DNA of 64,000 nt from Asticcacaulis excentricus (GTDB lineage Bacteria; Pseudomonadota; Alphaproteobacteria; Caulobacterales; Caulobacteraceae): contig NZ_AP018827.1 of NCBI RefSeq assembly GCF_003966695.1, positions 2,336,501 to 2,400,500 on the forward strand. Reading direction: 5' to 3'. The number at the start of each line of letters is the position of its first letter. Within the stretch, counting starts at the first letter, position 1. The notes below the pieces were generated by a model that searched no databases, had not been told where the DNA came from, and saw only the letters and a list, made by a program, of their open reading frames with translations. Below are positions 52,303 through 61,655 of the stretch, one piece after another. The position numbers and the translations under genes were made by a program.

Positions 52303-52854
52303 TCTTCTGAATGCATCAGGCCGTTTCACAACACGGAAACACAGCCTTCCGGGGGCGCCGGAGCCGACGAAGCACATAACTGTGCCTATCGACGGCCCGT
52401 CTTATAGCCAGAAATGTGGCAAAAATGTGTTAAAGCGTCAATCGCGTAAAAGGAGCATCAGTTCAGAGGGGGGGCGAGTGAGAAAATTTCTCATATAATG
52501 CCTATTTTTTATCAAGATGTGCGCCGCAATGACTTTTTATATTATAAAGTATTGAGGAGATAAGCTTATCCTCTTTTTTCTTGAGATATTCATGGAGGTG
52601 GCTTTCGGTTTTGCGATCATTACAATTTAACGAAGTTTACTCACGTGGCGCAAAAGTGAAACTCAGGCGCCGGGCATGTATAGAACATTGTTATGTTAAA
52701 TTTGCGGCTTCAAGGCACTGGAATCCCGAATAAATCCCTCTCAGGCGGGGGAGTCACGAAAACTTGAAGCCCGTAAAACGGTCAATCTGGCCGTGGGGCG
52801 CAAAAGCCGCGGGTCGCCCCTTTTCATTTTTTTGCAGGACGCTATGTTGTGTTC
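52303..52854. other. AT-rich gap before uvrB
   Basis: About 550 bases with no gene I can support. It contains a TGAGAAA-A-TTTCTCA palindrome (52478-52492), a TATAAT box (52494-52499) and a hairpin plus T-run (52554-52579), which together could define a small RNA. Near 52684 there is AGAACATTGTTATGTTA, which is not a good SOS box. Confidence 0.4.
52494..52579 (+). ncRNA. Possible small RNA between TATAAT and a T-tailed hairpin
   Basis: TATAAT at 52494-52499 would start transcription near 52506. GAGG..ATAAG / CTTATCCTC at 52554-52573 with a two-base bulge, followed by six T, could end it after about 75 bases. No gene on this strand needs that terminator. There is no good -35 box, so this is a weak call. 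Confidence 0.25.
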
Positions 52855-55026
<2,172 letters not shown>

Positions 55027-55256
55027 ATTTACCGTTAGAATGCTTCGCGAGCGTTTCAATCCGATACTGAGGCTTGTGCGTCACGCCCCTGTTACGAAAA
55101 TGTGCCAGTTTGAAACGAAACCGGCTGGATTTTCGCGACGAAATGCCTCACTCTGTGGCCTGACCTGTGCATAACCCCTGGTTGGGGCCCCGTCGCGTTT
55201 CAATTTGGCTGTGTGACGGCGTTCCGGGGCGCATAGAGAAGAGGTTGGGGTGTGAT

Positions 55257-55661
55257 ATGCGTAGAACCAGATTGAATGTGGTGCCGCCGTCGACGAAGGG
55301 GGTCGCAATCGAAGCCGAGATGATGGGGGGCGTGGGCGAGCCGGCCCATGAGGTCATCAATGTCGTGCCTGTGCCGCTCAACGCGGCCAATAGCCTGCAA
55401 TCGCTGGTCGATGCGACGGTTTCGGCGCGTGAAAGCCGCACCCAGCGCGTGCGCCGCCTTCAGGAAGAGGCCAAGGCGCTGGCGCGCGAGCAGATTTCCG
55501 AGCTGGAAATCCTGATCGACGCCACGGCCAAGATGGCGCATGAAATCGCCGAAGGGGGCGAGGCCTATCCGGTGGGCGCGCGTGAACTGAGCCGTCGTCT
55601 GGCCGACGAGCTGCCGCGCACGCTGCAAACCCTGCGCATCGTCACCAAAAAGAGCCTTTGA
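55257..55661 (+). CDS. Hypothetical coiled-coil protein
   Basis: A 134-residue soluble protein. Residues about 45-105 form a coiled coil rich in Arg, Glu and Ala ('ESRTQRVRRLQEEAKALAREQISELEILIDATAKMA'). The N-terminus is 'MRRTRLNVVPPSTKG'. I recognise no family. An in-frame earlier start at 55167 is possible but lacks a ribosome site. The last codon overlaps copy 2 of the three-hairpin repeat. Confidence 0.6.
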   Translation: MRRTRLNVVPPSTKGVAIEAEMMGGVGEPAHEVINVVPVPLNAANSLQSLVDATVSARESRTQRVRRLQEEAKALAREQISELEILIDATAKMAHEIAEGGEAYPVGARELSRRLADELPRTLQTLRIVTKKSL

Positions 55662-55785
55662 TACCAACGGCCGAAGATGCTGACCGCATCCGGCCGTTGA
55701 AGACACGAGACTGTCTCATATGTGTCAGTGACATGAGACAGTCTCGACTGGCATACCCAGAGTCATTTTCAATGACCCTTGGTAT
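55661..55785 (+). repeat. 125-bp three-hairpin repeat, copy 2
   Basis: Same order and length as copy 1. Hairpin A is CAACGGCC/GGCCGTTG with inner GATGC/GCATC. Hairpin B is GACTGTCTCAT/ATGAGACAGTC, where both arms differ from copy 1 in a paired way. Hairpin C is partly mismatched (ATACCCAGAGTCATT / AATGACCCTTGGTAT). It begins on the stop codon of the preceding gene, in the same orientation. Confidence 0.85.
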
Positions 55786-55896
55786 GCGCCTGTATTTTTC
55801 AGGCCCTGCGGCAATAAGGTGCATAATTCGACTCGCCTGTCTGGGGTTTTACCCTTACACCTGTAACTTCCGTTTCGGGACAGGGATGCACAGGAC

Positions 55897-56514
55897 ATGG
55901 CCGCGTATATTAAGTCAGGTGTGGCGCTCTCTTGTCTGGCCGTCGTCGCGCTGATGACCGGCTGTGGCAAGAAAGAACAACCCCCTGCGCCTGATCCCAC
56001 CCCGGCCCCGGCGTCTGTGTCGGCTCCCCCGCCCAAACCGCAGGAGCCTCTGCCGGCGCGTCAGCCTGGCCTGTGGGAGACCACGCTCAGCGAAGAGGGC
56101 TCGGAAAGTCAGGCCCAGACCATGCGCATCTGCCTCGACGCGGCTACCGAAAAAGAGCTGGGTATCACGGGCACTGACCTCAATGGCAATCGCTGCCGCA
56201 ATACGGCGGTCAGCCATCTGGACGACGGCTCCTGGGGCATTCTCGCCGAATGCAATATGGGATCGGGCGGCAAGATGGAGGTGTCGGGCAGCATCACCGG
56301 CGACTATACGCGCGATTACACCATGACCCTGCGGTCCCAGACCACGGGGGCGGCGCTGGCGCACATGAACCGCGTGGTCAATATGACGATCAAATCCAAA
56401 CGCCTCGGCCCGTGCAAGGCCGATCAGAAGCCCGGCGATGTGACCCTGCCCGGCGGTGATGTCAGCTTTAATCTGTTCGATATGGCCGGGCGTGAGCCGG
56501 GGAAACCCAAATAG
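55897..56514 (+). CDS. DUF3617 lipoprotein
   Basis: A 205-residue lipoprotein: signal peptide ending LMTGC with lipidated C23, a Pro-rich linker (about 28-55), then a DUF3617 domain opening 'RQPGLWETTL'. Four to six Cys (for example 'ICLDAATEKEL', 'NRCRNTAV', 'AECNMG') match the family pattern. It is probably anchored in the outer membrane. Function is unknown in the family. Confidence 0.85.
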   Translation: MAAYIKSGVALSCLAVVALMTGCGKKEQPPAPDPTPAPASVSAPPPKPQEPLPARQPGLWETTLSEEGSESQAQTMRICLDAATEKELGITGTDLNGNRCRNTAVSHLDDGSWGILAECNMGSGGKMEVSGSITGDYTRDYTMTLRSQTTGAALAHMNRVVNMTIKSKRLGPCKADQKPGDVTLPGGDVSFNLFDMAGREPGKPK

Positions 56515-56515
56515 G

Positions 56516-56899
56516 TTAAACCAGCCAGCTTTTGGGATTGGGGATCGGGCGTTTGTGGAAGACGTGGTTGAAGCCCATCGTGCAACGGCCAACGATCCAC
56601 AGGAACAGGGCGAAGACGAGGATCAGCACGATACCGCCCAGCACTACGCTCGACATCACCGGTGAGGTCAGAAGCACGACCAGCGGCACAAAGGCCCCGA
56701 TGCCCACCCAGAAGGTCTTTTTCTGAAAGGCATAGTGGGTTTTCAGCCAGTCGGGGGCGTCGTCCTGAAACAAATAGATCAGGGTGATGGCGATCACGCC
56801 TGAAATGCCGCCGACGATCAGGAAAAACAGCAGCAGATAGTTGACGATCGGGATGATCGTCGTGTCGCTGAGTTTGGTGCGGGTGGCGGGCACAGTCAT
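56516..56899 (-). CDS. Small four-helix membrane protein, DUF4870-like
   Basis: A 127-residue protein with four predicted helices. It resembles Tic20/DUF4870-like small membrane proteins: a first helix, a loop 'FQDDAPDWLKTHYAFQKKTFW', then paired helices and a cytoplasmic 'HKRPIPNPKSWLV'. No function is known. It overlaps the DinB gene by four bases, in an operon of folate and damage-type genes. Confidence 0.65.
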   Translation of the reverse strand: MTVPATRTKLSDTTIIPIVNYLLLFFLIVGGISGVIAITLIYLFQDDAPDWLKTHYAFQKKTFWVGIGAFVPLVVLLTSPVMSSVVLGGIVLILVFALFLWIVGRCTMGFNHVFHKRPIPNPKSWLV

Positions 56900-57441
56900 T
56901 TTATATCCGGATCGAGTTCGGGTACCAGAACAAGCACGTCCGTCACCCCGATATCAAGCCCCATCTGCGACAAAAGCGTCGTAATTTGTCCGCGGTGGTG
57001 GGTTTGATGATTGAACACGTGGCTCAACACCAGACCCAGCGGTTTGGTATGGGCGTCGCCATTGACGCGGCGATAGGTGAGGGGCGTGTCGAGATCGGCA
57101 TCGCTGAGGCTCTCGATATAGCTGAGCCACAGATCATCCAGTTGCCGCCGTGCCGGCGCGAAGGCGCTCAGTTCGCTGTAGAGCGTGTCACTCAGGCCCG
57201 TGGGTTGCGGCAGGGCCTTGGCGGTCGACAGCGCGGCACCCGTCGCATGGCCACTCAAGCGGCCCATCCACAGCAGGTCCGCCACGATCAGGTGGTTGAG
57301 CGTCCCCCAAACCGAACCGAAAAAGGCCCCTGTATTGGCGTGGAAATCGGCGTCGGGATGCGCCGCCATCAGCTCCAGCAGTTTGGCGTTCATCCACTGG
57401 TTATAGCGGGCCATCAGGCCCAGATGCGCCAGATGGCTCAT
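56896..57441 (-). CDS. DinB-family protein
   Basis: A 181-residue four-helix DinB protein. The three metal-binding His are visible: one in 'TLNHLIVADLLWMGR' and two in 'FNHQTHHRGQITTLL'. DinB/YfiT proteins often act as thiol-dependent transferases or damage-induced proteins. It overlaps folB by four bases and the membrane-protein gene by four bases. Confidence 0.88.
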   Translation of the reverse strand: MSHLAHLGLMARYNQWMNAKLLELMAAHPDADFHANTGAFFGSVWGTLNHLIVADLLWMGRLSGHATGAALSTAKALPQPTGLSDTLYSELSAFAPARRQLDDLWLSYIESLSDADLDTPLTYRRVNGDAHTKPLGLVLSHVFNHQTHHRGQITTLLSQMGLDIGVTDVLVLVPELDPDIK

Positions 57442-57791
57442 TTGCGCATCACCACCGTGCAGCCGGAGCGGTCGGCATCGGCCAGAGCTTCGGGCTTGGA
57501 GATGCGGATACGCACCTCTTCGGCCTGCGGCAGGGCCAGAACCGCCTCAGCCAGGTCCTCGGCGAGGGTTTCGACCAGCTTGATATGACCGCGCGCGATG
57601 AGGTCGCGCGCCAGATTGCCGACCATTTCGTAGTTCAGCGTGTCTTTGAGACCCTTGATCTCATGCAGGCCGATGCGGATATCGGCGTCGATGATCAGGG
57701 GTTGGGTGCGGCCGTGTTCGTAGTCATAGACGCCGATGGCGGCTTCGACCTTCAGGCCTTCGACAAAGACGTGGCGGCTGATCAGAGGCAT
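57438..57791 (-). CDS. folB: Dihydroneopterin aldolase
   Basis: A 117-residue FolB that splits dihydroneopterin in folate synthesis. Family motifs: 'VEAAIGVYDYEHGRTQPLIIDADI', 'DTLNYEMVGNLARDLI' with the catalytic Glu, and 'VRIRISKPEAL' with the Lys. It overlaps the queD-like gene by ten bases. This links two pterin enzymes in one operon. Confidence 0.92.
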   Translation of the reverse strand: MPLISRHVFVEGLKVEAAIGVYDYEHGRTQPLIIDADIRIGLHEIKGLKDTLNYEMVGNLARDLIARGHIKLVETLAEDLAEAVLALPQAEEVRIRISKPEALADADRSGCTVVMRK

Positions 57792-58339
57792 GGGTCGCTC
57801 TTTTTCTGCCAGTCTTCAGGTGGCAAGAGATCGTTGATCGACAGATCGGCCCGATGGCACCAATCGGCCAGACGCGGGCCGTGGCTGAGGTCTTCGGGCG
57901 TCAGTATGACCGTATTGGTCGGGGTTTCTTCGATTTCAAAGCGCACGCACGCAAAATCCGGCACGTGGGCGGACAAGATGGCGTTCAGCTTGTGATAGAG
58001 GGCTAATGCCACGGCTTCGGTCGTCGGATCGCCCGGAATGATCAGCAGACGCGGCAGAAGATCGGGCTCATGCGCCTGAAAAAAGCCGATCAGCGGGTCA
58101 TCTGCCCCCAGTTGAAAGGCGTGATCAAGCGCCTCATCGACAAAGCGATGCCAGTCGCGCTTGAGCGCATCGAAGCTCTGGGCGTAGTTGGATTGCCCCC
58201 ACTTCACCGTGTCCGGCGATTTGGCCTTCAGCGTCACGCGCACGAATTCATTATGGCCATGCGGGGTCGCGCACTTCGACGAACGGTCGGCGCGCAAACG
58301 ATGAGCCATGGAAAAACGACGGGTGAACTGAATCTGCAC
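57782..58339 (-). CDS. queD: 6-carboxytetrahydropterin synthase-like (QueD/PTPS family)
   Basis: A 185-residue protein of the 6-pyruvoyl tetrahydropterin synthase family. Zn ligands are H13 (AHRL), H27 and H29 (HGHN); the catalytic Cys is C23. It is longer than typical QueD (about 120), with an insert at about 45-80. It may make the queuosine precursor or act on a folate-type pterin; next to folB, the second is possible. I am sure of the family, less sure of the substrate. Confidence 0.82.
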   Translation of the reverse strand: MQIQFTRRFSMAHRLRADRSSKCATPHGHNEFVRVTLKAKSPDTVKWGQSNYAQSFDALKRDWHRFVDEALDHAFQLGADDPLIGFFQAHEPDLLPRLLIIPGDPTTEAVALALYHKLNAILSAHVPDFACVRFEIEETPTNTVILTPEDLSHGPRLADWCHRADLSINDLLPPEDWQKKSDPCL

Positions 58340-58421
58340 GGACAGGGGCCTTTTCTTGAGCCGCAGCTAAAAGCGCAAAAGCCCGCGTGAGTCAAATCAC
58401 GCGCAGTGTCTGCAAGAATTG

Positions 58422-58529
58422 GCCACGAAAAACACGAAAATCACAAATGCAATAAAGCGCGTAGCGTCCTTCAGGATGACAGACCTTTCGGACGAGATCA
58501 GCGTTCGTGCTTTTCGTGTTTTTCGTGGC
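58422..58529. repeat. 108-bp element with 23-bp inverted ends
   Basis: The left end GCCACGAAAAACACGAAAA and its inverse at the right end match over about 23 bases with one mismatch, separated by about 62 bases. It fills the gap between queD-like and trxB. I recall similar 'CCACGAAAAACACGAAAA' inverted sequences from many bacterial genomes, so it may be a MITE-like remnant. Confidence 0.6.
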
Positions 58530-58548
58530 TAAAACCTGCGGCCAAATC

Positions 58549-59535
58549 TTACCAAGCGCCGATCTTGGCGTCCTGACGGTGGTGATCCTCTTCGGCCAGC
58601 AGGCGGATGGCTTCCAGCGCCGCCATACAGCCCATGCCGGCCGCCGTGACCGCCTGACGGTACACGTCGTCCGTCACATCGCCCGCCGCGAAGACGCCCT
58701 TGATGGCGGTTTTCGGCGTGCCGGGTTCGACCTTCAGATAGCCGCCGGCATTGGTTTCAAGCTGCCCCTGGAACAGTTGTGAGGAGGGCGCGTGGCCGAT
58801 GGCGATAAACACGCCATCCAGCGGCAGTTCGTGCGTATCGCCCGTATGGACGTTTTTCAGGCGCACGCCGGTGACGCTGGCCCCGCCGAATTCATTGGTT
58901 TCGCCCAGAATTTCGTCAATGGCCGAATTCCACACCGGCTGAATCTTGGGCTCGGCATACATGCGCTCGGCCAGAATCTTTTCCGAGCGCACCGAGTCGC
59001 GGCGATGGATCAGATAGACCTTTGAGGCGAACTTGGTGAGGAACAGGGCCTCTTCGACCGCCGTATTGCCGCCGCCGACCACGGCCACCGTCTTGTTGCG
59101 GTAGAAGAAGCCGTCACAGGTGGCGCAGGCCGACACGCCGAAGCCCTGATAAGTCTTTTCGGACTCAAGGCCCAGCCACTTGGCCTGAGCGCCGGTCGAA
59201 ATGATGACGGTTTCGGCCAGATAGACGTTCCCGGCATCGGTTTCGAGGCGGAACGGACGCTGGCTGAGGTCGGCCTTGACCACGATGTCGGTGATGACCT
59301 CGGTGCCCATATGCTCGGCCTGCGCCTTCATCTGATCCATCAGCCACGGGCCCTGAATGACCTCGGCAAAGCCCGGATAGTTTTCGACGTCGGTGGTTAT
59401 GGTGAGCTGACCGCCCGTCTGCGGGCCGGTGAACACCACCGGATGCAGCAGGCCCCGCGCGGCATAGATGGCCGCTGTCCAGCCCGCCGGGCCGGAACCG
59501 ATGATGGCGCAACGAACAGTACGGGGCGTGGTCAT
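58549..59535 (-). CDS. trxB: Thioredoxin-disulfide reductase
   Basis: A 328-residue low-molecular-weight thioredoxin reductase. It has an FAD loop (IIGSGPAGWTAAIYAARG), an NADPH loop (VVGGGNTAVEEALFL) and a redox pair C137-C140 in SACATCDGFF. It reduces thioredoxin with NADPH. A single gene, convergent with nothing. Confidence 0.96.
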   Translation of the reverse strand: MTTPRTVRCAIIGSGPAGWTAAIYAARGLLHPVVFTGPQTGGQLTITTDVENYPGFAEVIQGPWLMDQMKAQAEHMGTEVITDIVVKADLSQRPFRLETDAGNVYLAETVIISTGAQAKWLGLESEKTYQGFGVSACATCDGFFYRNKTVAVVGGGNTAVEEALFLTKFASKVYLIHRRDSVRSEKILAERMYAEPKIQPVWNSAIDEILGETNEFGGASVTGVRLKNVHTGDTHELPLDGVFIAIGHAPSSQLFQGQLETNAGGYLKVEPGTPKTAIKGVFAAGDVTDDVYRQAVTAAGMGCMAALEAIRLLAEEDHHRQDAKIGAW

Positions 59536-59618
59536 GGCAGATTCGATTCTATCTTGGGGTAAACTGGCCCCTTAGATAATGACCGGCTGCCGCCTTGTCA
59601 TCCCTCCGTTAAGCGCCG

Positions 59619-60659
59619 TTAACGTTTTTCGTCGGGATGCGTCTGGTTATAGAGCGCCAGTACGGCCTCGGCGGCGCGGTGCGTCTCGTTCAGCGGCGTG
59701 TATTTCCACGTGCGCAGCTCACCCGACCACGGGCGCGCGGCGCCGTATTCCTGAAGGCCCTGATGGAAGCGGCCAAACTTGGCGCCTGTACCGCGTGCAT
59801 CCATGGGCAGGACGTGCACCGGCTTGCCCGTGGCGGCGGCTTCGGTGGCCATGTTCACCGAATCCTCTGTGACGAGGATGTGGTCAGCGGCGTTGAGGAA
59901 GGCGAAATAGGGATTTTCGCCTTTGCCCTCATAGATGATCCCATCGAGGTCTCTCAGCCCCTCGGTCAGGATGGCGCGGGCGGCTTCGGGGGTGCGGCGC
60001 GACACGCTGAGCAGCAGGGTGGCCTTCTTGCCTTTGACCGCGGCGCGAATCTGCTGGACGAGGGTTTCGGCGCGCGCCGGCGATATGTCGTGGCTTTTGG
60101 AGCGCCCGCCGATCAGGGCGGCGATAAACGGGCCGCTGAATTTCGACAGGCTTTCGGCCCACGGGGCGGCCTCACGGCTGAGGCGTTCCGGCGTGACGCG
60201 ATGGGTGGAGCCCAGAAGCGGCAACACATTGTCGCCCTTCACCTCGTCGTGCTTCGGCGCAATGACCATGTCAAAGCGTGAGGACGGCATGCGTGGGTCC
60301 TGAAGCTGCACCACCAGGGTCTTGCCCTGAGAGCGGCGGCGCATGCGCAAGGAATGGGCCAGGGTGGCGCGCCCGGCGGCGATCCAGATGTCGGGATAGG
60401 GCGGGCCAATAAGGTCGGAATCGCGCTTCAGCATCACATCGGGCCACAGGCGCAGCGCTGTGGGCCAGCGGTCGAACAGGCGGCGATAGCGGATATGGCG
60501 CACGACGATCTGGGTCGGGGTGAGGGCGGCAATGGCTTCGGCCAGCCCCAGCACCTGATTGTGGATACCGGCGCGACCGTCCGACACCGCCCACACGATC
60601 AGCGGGCGGTCCGAGGGAATCTTCAGCGACTCTTCGGTTGTGACGGGCGGAGTTAACAC
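59619..60659 (-). CDS. ELM1/GtrOC1-family putative glycosyltransferase
   Basis: A 346-residue protein of the family called mitochondrial fission ELM1-like (DUF1022). In bacteria it has a GT-B-like fold. Markers are 'IVWAVSDGRAGIHNQVLGLAEAI', 'PDIWIAAGRATLA', 'VQLQDPRMPSSRFDMVIAPKHDEV', 'LIGGRSKSHDISP' and 'HILVTEDSVNMATEAAATGKPVHVLPM'. Function in bacteria is uncertain. It is separated from trxB by 83 bases. Confidence 0.85.
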   Translation of the reverse strand: MLTPPVTTEESLKIPSDRPLIVWAVSDGRAGIHNQVLGLAEAIAALTPTQIVVRHIRYRRLFDRWPTALRLWPDVMLKRDSDLIGPPYPDIWIAAGRATLAHSLRMRRRSQGKTLVVQLQDPRMPSSRFDMVIAPKHDEVKGDNVLPLLGSTHRVTPERLSREAAPWAESLSKFSGPFIAALIGGRSKSHDISPARAETLVQQIRAAVKGKKATLLLSVSRRTPEAARAILTEGLRDLDGIIYEGKGENPYFAFLNAADHILVTEDSVNMATEAAATGKPVHVLPMDARGTGAKFGRFHQGLQEYGAARPWSGELRTWKYTPLNETHRAAEAVLALYNQTHPDEKR

Positions 60660-60734
60660 GCTTCAATCCCAAGATGCGGAGACAGAAAAAGCCCCCACCA
60701 CCGCATCTCACCTGCCGGGTGGCAGGCTCGTGCG

Positions 60735-60842
60735 GTCCCCCTCCCCAGCGAGCTGGGGAGGTATGAAATATGCCAAACTCCGGCGACGGGCCGCCCCGAG
60801 CCGGAGTTTGTCGATTCCCATCCCCACGTCCTGATCGTCAGA
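60735..60842. repeat. Three palindromes downstream of greA
   Basis: CTCCCCAGC/GCTGGGGAG, CAAACTCCGG/CCGGAGTTTG and CCTGATC/GATCAGG lie in series between greA and the ELM1-like gene. Each pair is perfect. None is followed by a T-run on the greA strand, so a REP-like element is as likely as a terminator. Confidence 0.5.
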
Positions 60843-60859
60843 TCAGGGCGTGAATTTAG

Positions 60860-61333
60860 CTAAATCCACTCGACCTTGAGGATTTCGTAGGCCTTGACGC
60901 CGGCGGGGGTGTTGACCTCCACCACATCGCCCACTTCCTTGCCGATCATGGCGCGCGACAAAGGCGAGCTGAGCGAGATACGGCCCGCCTTGACGTCGGC
61001 TTCGTGCTCGCCGACGACCTGATAGCGGCCCTCTTCCTCAGTGTCCTCATCGACCACGGTGACGGTCGCGCCGAATTTGATCTGATTGCCGGACAGCTTC
61101 GAAACGTCGATCACCTGGGCGCGGCTGATCTTGTCCTCGATCTCGGCGATCTGACCTTCGATCCAGCCCTGACGTTCCTTGGCCGCGTGATATTCGGCGT
61201 TTTCCGACAGGTCACCATGCGAACGCGCTTCGGCAATCGCCGCGATAACGGCGGGACGTTCCACCGACTTCAAACGCTTGAGTTCGTCGTCAAGGCTTTG
61301 GTAGCCCGCGACGGTCATCGGCACTTTTTCCAT
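60860..61333 (-). CDS. greA: Transcription elongation factor GreA
   Basis: A 157-residue GreA. An N-terminal coiled coil ('[42 protein letters not shown]') carries the acidic tip that enters the RNA polymerase channel. The C-terminal domain includes '[17 protein letters not shown]' and '[20 protein letters not shown]'. It rescues stalled polymerase by stimulating cleavage of the transcript end. Confidence 0.96.
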   Translation of the reverse strand: MEKVPMTVAGYQSLDDELKRLKSVERPAVIAAIAEARSHGDLSENAEYHAAKERQGWIEGQIAEIEDKISRAQVIDVSKLSGNQIKFGATVTVVDEDTEEEGRYQVVGEHEADVKAGRISLSSPLSRAMIGKEVGDVVEVNTPAGVKAYEILKVEWI

Positions 61334-61519
61334 GTGCGATTGTTTCTGAAACGCCCTGAGTGAAAGACAATAGAGCCGACGACGGTCGAGGGCGCCTGCG
61401 ACCGGCCGGAAAACCTGTGTTGGAACTTAAGCCGCGCGCCGGACGCTATTTGCAGAGCACCCTTGCAGGACGGGGCACGCTTCATAGCGCAAAACGCGCG
61501 AAAAAACAAATCTTGTTTC

Positions 61520-61644
61520 ATACCCGGCATCATTGAAAATGACGCCGGGTATTCGTTTCGCGAATGTCTCATGCCCGTGGTGCAGATGAGACGTTCGCGA
61601 GGTCTCAACGGCCGGAGGCGTTCAGCCTCTTGGGCCGTTGCTGT
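61520..61644 (-). repeat. 125-bp three-hairpin repeat, copy 3
   Basis: Read on the minus strand it has the same order and length as copies 1 and 2 but more substitutions. Hairpin A is CAACGGCC/GGCCGTTG with inner GAGGC/GCCTC in place of GATGC/GCATC. Hairpin C is ATACCCGGCGTCATT/AATGATGCCGGGTAT, both arms changed together. It begins 12 bases after the stop of the DUF6311 gene, in that gene's orientation. Confidence 0.85.
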
Positions 61645-61655
61645 CAAATAGGCAT

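Noticed and set aside
52678-52700. Possible SOS box ahead of uvrB
   Set aside because: GAACATTGTTATGTT does not fit the alphaproteobacterial GTTC-N7-GTTC form well, and it is about 160 bases from the start.
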